A stretch of DNA of 17,155 nt, from NCBI GenBank assembly GCA_024277475.1, contig JAJRVC010000506.1, forward strand, positions 1 through 17,155, read 5' to 3'. This DNA is from Deltaproteobacteria bacterium (GTDB lineage: Bacteria > Desulfobacterota > Desulfobacteria > Desulfobacterales > JAFDCJ01). Made by a program: the position numbers and the translations under genes. The notes beneath the pieces are model-generated. The model was not told the DNA's origin. It saw only the letters and a program-made list of their open reading frames with translations, and did no database searches. Below, piece by piece: positions 13,068-17,155 of this stretch (position 1 is the stretch's first letter; the number at the start of each line of letters is the position of its first letter).

Positions 13068-14368
13068 TGCAACATGGGGGTAAAGTGGGCATTCTGCTCT
13101 GCCCGCAGCTTGTCTGACAGTCGACCTTCGGGCAACTGCACGTCCTCATAGGTGAGTACCTGGTCCTTGGGGATATTCCGCTTCAAACGACAACCTTCGG
13201 CGAGTCCAATCGGTAAAAGATTTTGAACGCGGACCGTATCGGAATTTTCACACAGGCCATAGGTCATATAGCCTCCCAGTGCATCAATGATGTTGTCTGT
13301 ATTGAGGTCTATTTTCGCAGTGGCAACGACATCGACGTGCGGTGCACCCAAAGGTGTAATAGCGGCATCACCAAATAGCACGGCACGGGCGACAGTGTTG
13401 GGTACTTCAAAATGGCAAAGGTGATAGGGGGTATAAAAACAATAAAGCGGACCGGTCCCCAGTTTATAGAGGTTGAGGTAATGCTTCTGTTGGGGATGAT
13501 CGTGGGTACCCAGCACAAAAACACCGGGACCGGGTTCGGCTCCGACGACATAGTCGACAATGCCGCGCCCTTCCAATAGGGCATCTAACGGATAAAGATC
13601 GACTGTTTCTTTAATCGGGGTGCCGGAGTCAACCGTCGGTCCAAACATGCCGCGCCGGGCAACTTTCATTCCCGTTGCGTTGGCGACGATCGCCTGCTCA
13701 AAAGAAATTTTGGTGCCGTCTGCAAAGGAGGTAACCATATGAGGCTTTTGTCCCCACTGGCGCGCAAATGCTTCCTGGGTGGTAGGGTTGCGATACGGAT
13801 CATGAAGACCTTTTATATTACCGCACAAAACCGGTTTGACGCCAATGGATTTCACAAAACGATATAAGTTCATGATAACCCCGGGCTGATCTCCATCGGC
13901 GCCGCTGTATACGACACCGGCCTTATCGGCATATGTTTTCAGGATGGGGCCGACCGTCCCGTCCAGTTCGGCGTTCAGTGTGATGAAATGTTTTCCGTTT
14001 TGAATGGCTTTCATTGCGACCTGGGCGCCGAATTCCACCACTCCGGTGACTTCGAGTACGGCATCGATGCCGTCTGCCCGGCACAGCATCATGGCATCTT
14101 CAGTGACGGCATATTTTTTTTGGGCGACGGCATCCTCCAGGCGGCGCCTGTTTTCGACAACTTGAATATCTTCTGCACCCGCTTCCGAATAGGCTCTTTG
14201 GGCGCCTGCAAGATGATGATTCGAAATGGCGACCAATTCCATTCCCGGCACACTGTTTAATATCTGCAGGGCAATTCCACGTCCCATAAATCCGGCACCG
14301 ATCATTGCAACCCGTATGGGGTTTTTCTCCTGGTGCCGTTTTTCTAAAGCTTTATCAATAATAATCAC
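13061..14368 (-). CDS. NAD(P)-dependent oxidoreductase with C-terminal SAF domain
   Basis: 435 residues. IRVAMIGAGFMGRGI (18-32) is a dinucleotide-binding Rossmann loop, followed by homoserine-dehydrogenase-like features (VLEVTGVVEFGA, HFITLNAELDG). The last 60 residues, PIGLAEGCRLKRNIPKDQ then VLTYEDVQLPEG, form a SAF domain like that in sialic acid synthases and FlgA. Proteins of this architecture occur in sugar-nucleotide clusters, where they probably oxidise or reduce a sugar or its precursor; the true substrate is not known to me. The start is GTG with GAGG six bases upstream. It follows the RmlC-like gene by about 40 bases. Its stop codon TAA (13061-13063) lies inside the terminal inverted repeat of the element at 12944-13067, so the last residues may have been changed by insertion of that element. 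Confidence 0.82.
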   Translation of the reverse strand: MIIIDKALEKRHQEKNPIRVAMIGAGFMGRGIALQILNSVPGMELVAISNHHLAGAQRAYSEAGAEDIQVVENRRRLEDAVAQKKYAVTEDAMMLCRADGIDAVLEVTGVVEFGAQVAMKAIQNGKHFITLNAELDGTVGPILKTYADKAGVVYSGADGDQPGVIMNLYRFVKSIGVKPVLCGNIKGLHDPYRNPTTQEAFARQWGQKPHMVTSFADGTKISFEQAIVANATGMKVARRGMFGPTVDSGTPIKETVDLYPLDALLEGRGIVDYVVGAEPGPGVFVLGTHDHPQQKHYLNLYKLGTGPLYCFYTPYHLCHFEVPNTVARAVLFGDAAITPLGAPHVDVVATAKIDLNTDNIIDALGGYMTYGLCENSDTVRVQNLLPIGLAEGCRLKRNIPKDQVLTYEDVQLPEGRLSDKLRAEQNAHFTPMLHK

Positions 14369-14407
14369 ATTGCACCTCTATTATTTATAAGATACGAAAG
14401 GTCCGAG

Positions 14408-14938
14408 TTATGCTGTAAAATAAGGCCAATTTTTATCTTTTTCCGACATCACGGTAACCGGAAAAGGCCAATCGATACCGAAGCCGGGATCATCCCAGCG
14501 GATTCCTTTCTCAGCTCCAGGTGTATAGAACTGAGATACCTGGTAAGTGATTTCCGTATCGTCCGCTAAGGCTTGAAAACCATGACCGAATTTTTCCGGT
14601 ACGAAAAGCATTTTGTAATTGTCTGCAGTCAACTCTATACCAAACCACTTTTTATAGGTGCCGGAGTCCGGTCGTAAATCGATGATTACATCGTAGATGG
14701 CGCCTCGGGTGCAGCGCACCAGCTTGGTTTCTTCATAGGGGCTGATCTGGTAATGCATGCCTCGCAATGTACCTTTTTTTACATTGTAGGAGACATTGGC
14801 CTGAACAATAGCGGGTGTTAAACCATGAGCCTCAAACTCCTTTTGGCACCATGATCTTGCAAAAAATCCACGCTCATCCGTCAATTTTTCAAGTTCGATG
14901 ACATACGCACCCTTTAATTTTGTTTCTGTAAATTTCAT
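14408..14938 (-). CDS. RmlC-like nucleotide-sugar 3,5-epimerase
   Basis: 176 residues from the chosen ATG, the normal size for dTDP-4-dehydrorhamnose 3,5-epimerase. Visible motifs: DERGFFAR (21-28), LRGMHYQ with the catalytic His62, KLVRCTRGAIYDVIIDLRP (72-90), VPEKFGHGFQAL, FYTP with the conserved Tyr at about 138, and WDDPGFGIDWP. It should epimerise a 4-keto nucleotide sugar. Because rfbF is in the same operon, the substrate could be a CDP- rather than a dTDP-sugar, but no 4,6-dehydratase that would make the keto sugar is visible. The start at 14938 has AGAAGG seven bases upstream; a longer frame to 14986 would overlap the SDR gene and adds residues unlike the family. Confidence 0.9.
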   Translation of the reverse strand: MKFTETKLKGAYVIELEKLTDERGFFARSWCQKEFEAHGLTPAIVQANVSYNVKKGTLRGMHYQISPYEETKLVRCTRGAIYDVIIDLRPDSGTYKKWFGIELTADNYKMLFVPEKFGHGFQALADDTEITYQVSQFYTPGAEKGIRWDDPGFGIDWPFPVTVMSEKDKNWPYFTA

Positions 14939-14972
14939 TTGATCCCTTCTTAACAAAACATTGGAAAAGGAA

Positions 14973-16016
14973 TTACGCCCACACAAGGCTTTCCGTCAAA
15001 AGGTTCTTTTCCCGTAAATGGTTTAATACCTTCAGTCTCATAAATCTTGAATTGCGAAAGTTTTCATCATTGAACCCCATGCTGTTCAATCCATCTTTTA
15101 AATCATTAACGGTCGTGATTAAGTCAAATTCAGGCTGGTGATTAGGGGCAACTCGCTCAAAAAGGCTAAAATCAACACTATAGGACCGTTGGTCCGGCTC
15201 AGCGTCCTTGTTAATGGAAACCTCGACACCGGGAATACCCTTCGCCACAGCTTCCGCTAAATCCCTTATCTGATAATTCCAGTGGTTGCTTCCAATATTA
15301 ACTGCCAAAAAGTTACCACTGTTAACCGCCTCCCTGCCGATAGCCCAGGCAATTGCGCGTGCCATATCTTTGATATTTATCAAGGGCCGCCAGGGCGTCC
15401 CATCGCTTAAAATTTTTATCTGTTTCGAGGCAATGGCTGCGGCTACGAAATCGTTCAGCACCAAATCCAGCCGCAAACGGTCGCTCATACCACAAGCGGT
15501 GGAAAATCTGAGGCTGGTTACCGTAAATCCGTTTCCTGCTAAGGGCTCCAAATCCCTTTCGGTATAGACTTTAGACTTGGCGTATGCGGTCAATGGATTT
15601 AATTCCGAATCTTCCGTTTTGGCCTGATTTCCCGCAGCACCGTACATGCTGCAACTGGACGCAAAGACAAATGCTTTTACGCCCTCCTCCTTTGCCATTT
15701 TAGCTAACTTAATGCTTGCCTTGTAGTTTATAGCCAGGGTGACATTTTCAAAAGCTTTGCCCATCGGATCGTTGGATATCCCGGCTAAGTGAACAACAGC
15801 GTCAACATTTTTTAACAAATCTTGTGATATATTTCGGACATCGGCAAAATGCTGTAGGTTCACCCGACATTCCGGGAAGATACCATTGGAGGTCAAACAA
15901 CCGGCAAAATAACCCATGTCGAGCCCGATCAATTCGGCATCAGGGTGACATGATCGCAGATGACTCACTACACAGGGCCCGATATAGCCCATGTTTCCGG
16001 TAATTAATATTCTCAT
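14973..16016 (-). CDS. Extended SDR nucleotide-sugar epimerase/reductase
   Basis: 347 residues. MRILITGNMGYIG gives the G-x2-G-x2-G NAD(P)-binding loop, then VVHLAGISND, SSCSMYG (120-126) with the catalytic Ser region and YAKSK (145-149) with the catalytic Tyr and Lys. WRPLINIKDMARAIAWAI is the typical extended-SDR segment near the sugar site. The 4,6-dehydratase signature (Thr-Asp-Glu in place of the residues after the first Ser) is absent, so epimerase or ketoreductase activity is more likely than dehydration. The ATG has AGGTGGA about ten bases upstream and lies 24 bases after the rfbF stop. Context points to conversion of the CDP-sugar (or another nucleotide sugar) made by neighbouring enzymes; the specific product is unknown. 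Confidence 0.88.
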   Translation of the reverse strand: MRILITGNMGYIGPCVVSHLRSCHPDAELIGLDMGYFAGCLTSNGIFPECRVNLQHFADVRNISQDLLKNVDAVVHLAGISNDPMGKAFENVTLAINYKASIKLAKMAKEEGVKAFVFASSCSMYGAAGNQAKTEDSELNPLTAYAKSKVYTERDLEPLAGNGFTVTSLRFSTACGMSDRLRLDLVLNDFVAAAIASKQIKILSDGTPWRPLINIKDMARAIAWAIGREAVNSGNFLAVNIGSNHWNYQIRDLAEAVAKGIPGVEVSINKDAEPDQRSYSVDFSLFERVAPNHQPEFDLITTVNDLKDGLNSMGFNDENFRNSRFMRLKVLNHLREKNLLTESLVWA

Positions 16017-16040
16017 AATTTTACTTCCACCTAATTTTAT

Positions 16041-16814
16041 TTACCATATCTTCCAAGGCGCTTTGCCGCTTTGCCAAAGCTCTTCTAATGTGTTCTTATC
16101 CCTCAATGTGTCCATGTTCTGCCAATATCCATGGTGGCGGTAGGCTGAAAGCATGCCATCCTGGGCCAAATTCTCCATCGGTTCGCGCTCCCATACGGTT
16201 GAATCACCTTCAATGTAATCAAGGACTCCCGGCTCCAATACAAAAAATCCGCCATTGATCCAGGCGCCATCCCCCTGGGGTTTCTCCTTGAACGTGAGAA
16301 TCCTATCCTGGTTACCATCCAGATTGAAAGCCCCAAATCTTCCCGGCGGCTGCACGGCCGTCAATGTCATCAGTGTCTTGTGCTTTCGGTGAAAAGCGAT
16401 TGATTTTGTTATATCCAGATCTGTTAAGCCATCGCCATATGTCAGACAGAATGTTTCGTCACCGATGTAGTCTTTAACCCGCTTAATCCGTCCCCCGGTC
16501 ATGGTTTTTAGGCCGGTATCGACTAACGTGACCTTCCAGGGTTCCGTGCCGTTCTGGTGAACCTGCATGTCGTTTTTACGCAAATCAAAGGTGACATCGG
16601 ACATGTGAAGTGAATATGCGGCAAAGTATTCTTTGATTACATAACCTTTGTAGCCCAAACAAATGATGAATTCATCGATACCGGCGGCGGAGTAAATTTT
16701 CATGATGTGCCACAGGATCGGGTGATCACCAATTTCCACCAGGGGCTTCGGCCTTACCCCTGTTTCTTCCGAGAGGCGGGTGCCAAAGCCTCCGGCTAGA
16801 ATGACTGCTTTCAT
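16041..16814 (-). CDS. rfbF: Glucose-1-phosphate cytidylyltransferase
   Basis: 257 residues, the normal RfbF length. [18 protein letters not shown] is the nucleotide-binding loop, [18 protein letters not shown] the sugar-phosphate region, [10 protein letters not shown] the metal-binding Asp motif, and GRFGAF plus [18 protein letters not shown] are diagnostic of RfbF. The reaction is CTP plus glucose-1-phosphate to CDP-glucose plus pyrophosphate, the entry to CDP-3,6-dideoxyhexoses and related sugars. The ATG has GGGAG seven bases upstream. It is the first gene of the right-hand operon, followed by SDR, RmlC-like and SAF-oxidoreductase genes. A CDP-glucose 4,6-dehydratase (RfbG), usually its neighbour, is not in the window. 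Confidence 0.96.
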   Translation of the reverse strand: MKAVILAGGFGTRLSEETGVRPKPLVEIGDHPILWHIMKIYSAAGIDEFIICLGYKGYVIKEYFAAYSLHMSDVTFDLRKNDMQVHQNGTEPWKVTLVDTGLKTMTGGRIKRVKDYIGDETFCLTYGDGLTDLDITKSIAFHRKHKTLMTLTAVQPPGRFGAFNLDGNQDRILTFKEKPQGDGAWINGGFFVLEPGVLDYIEGDSTVWEREPMENLAQDGMLSAYRHHGYWQNMDTLRDKNTLEELWQSGKAPWKIW

Positions 16815-16884
16815 ATTTAAACTCCCAACCCGGACCCATGGGAACCAAACAAATTTTTGTCTTTAGTGGTTCATCTTGTCCGGC

Positions 16885-16916
16885 AAATTCGAAATCCGAA
16901 GCACGAAATTCGAAAT
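16885..16916 (+). repeat. Period-21 direct repeat AAATTCGAAAT
   Basis: AAATTCGAAAT occurs at 16885-16895 and 16906-16916, each containing the palindrome TTCGAA. It lies about 70-100 bases upstream of rfbF, in the right position for an operator, though it may be just an intergenic filler repeat. Confidence 0.55.
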
Positions 16917-16983
16917 GGTTCGACCGCCTTACCATCCTGGGGCAAATCCTAAATTCCGATGTTCAAATCCCGTTGGATAGTTG

Positions 16984-17147
16984 ACTGGTTAATTAGTTTC
17001 CATCCATAAATGGCCCTTTTTTCTCTGAGCGGCGTTCTCCGCGGGTTTACGTCTGCGAAGTACGAAAAGTACGTCTCAACGTAAACCCTTGTGCGGCCTT
17101 GCTCAGAAAAAAAATTGCTCATTTCTGAATTGGAAACTTACGCCAGT
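16984..17147. repeat. 164-bp long imperfect palindrome
   Basis: Arms in order: ACTGG/CCAGT, AGTTTCCA/TGGAAACT (16995-17002 and 17131-17138), AAATG/CATTT, TCTGAGC/GCTCAGA (17024-17030 and 17101-17107, with adjoining T and A runs), CCGC/GCGG, GGGTTTACGT/ACGTAAACCC (17043-17052 and 17079-17088). The centre is a 26-base loop with a repeated AAGTACG. The whole region could fold as one long hairpin. It may extend past the window edge. No coding frame of substance is present. Confidence 0.7.
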
Positions 17148-17155
17148 GCCCATGG

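Larger units (their letters stand above)
16815..17155. other. Gene-free upstream region of the rfbF operon
   Basis: 341 bases with no gene. The only structures seen are the period-21 repeat and the long palindrome; no convincing -35/-10 pair was found, although the operon promoter should lie here. Confidence 0.55.

Noticed and set aside
16137..16148. GGCGGTAG, resembling the ops/JUMPstart element of polysaccharide operons
   Set aside because: On the plus strand, antisense and inside the rfbF coding region, so it cannot act as a leader element for these minus-strand genes.

Overview
The window is one co-directional surface-polysaccharide locus. Every convincing gene is on the minus strand, so it reads from right to left. 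GC content is moderate, intergenic spaces are AT-rich and full of short dispersed repeats, and the gene content fits a Gram-negative bacterium that exports polysaccharide by an ABC transporter. The style of the intergenic repeats and the sulfation genes suggest a Desulfobacterota-type (former Deltaproteobacteria) organism. That assignment is an inference, because no rRNA or other marker gene is present.

Right block (about 13061-16814): an activated-sugar operon with glucose-1-phosphate cytidylyltransferase (rfbF), an extended SDR epimerase/reductase, an RmlC-like sugar epimerase and an NAD-binding oxidoreductase with a C-terminal SAF domain. A recognisable CDP-glucose 4,6-dehydratase is absent. 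Upstream of rfbF is a gene-free stretch (16815-17155) that carries a long imperfect palindrome.

Middle block (about 9795-12915): an RmlA-like nucleotidyltransferase, the ABC-2 permease (Wzm type) and the ATPase (Wzt type, with a C-terminal carbohydrate-recognition-like domain). These overlap or lie close together and form the export machine.

Left block (384-9633): ATP-grasp enzyme, NodB-type polysaccharide deacetylase, membrane-anchored arylsulfotransferase-like beta-propeller, a small membrane protein, a membrane-anchored P-loop sulfotransferase, a GT4-like glycosyltransferase, a GT2 glycosyltransferase and a GT39/ArnT-like membrane glycosyltransferase. Several are translationally coupled. 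I infer that together they build and decorate (deacetylate, sulfate, glycosylate) an exported glycan.

Two repeat systems stand out. First, a 110-bp intergenic repeat occurs three times at full length and once shortened, always in the same orientation; three copies sit directly in front of a gene start. Second, a 108-109-bp sequence lies at the left edge of the window (1-109) and, inverted and almost identical, at 12943-13050. In the right copy it is bounded by 16-bp terminal inverted repeats. The two copies bracket the export/decoration block and leave the CDP-sugar operon outside, so the 13-kb block could in principle invert. No rRNA, tRNA, CRISPR array, transposase or integrase gene was found.
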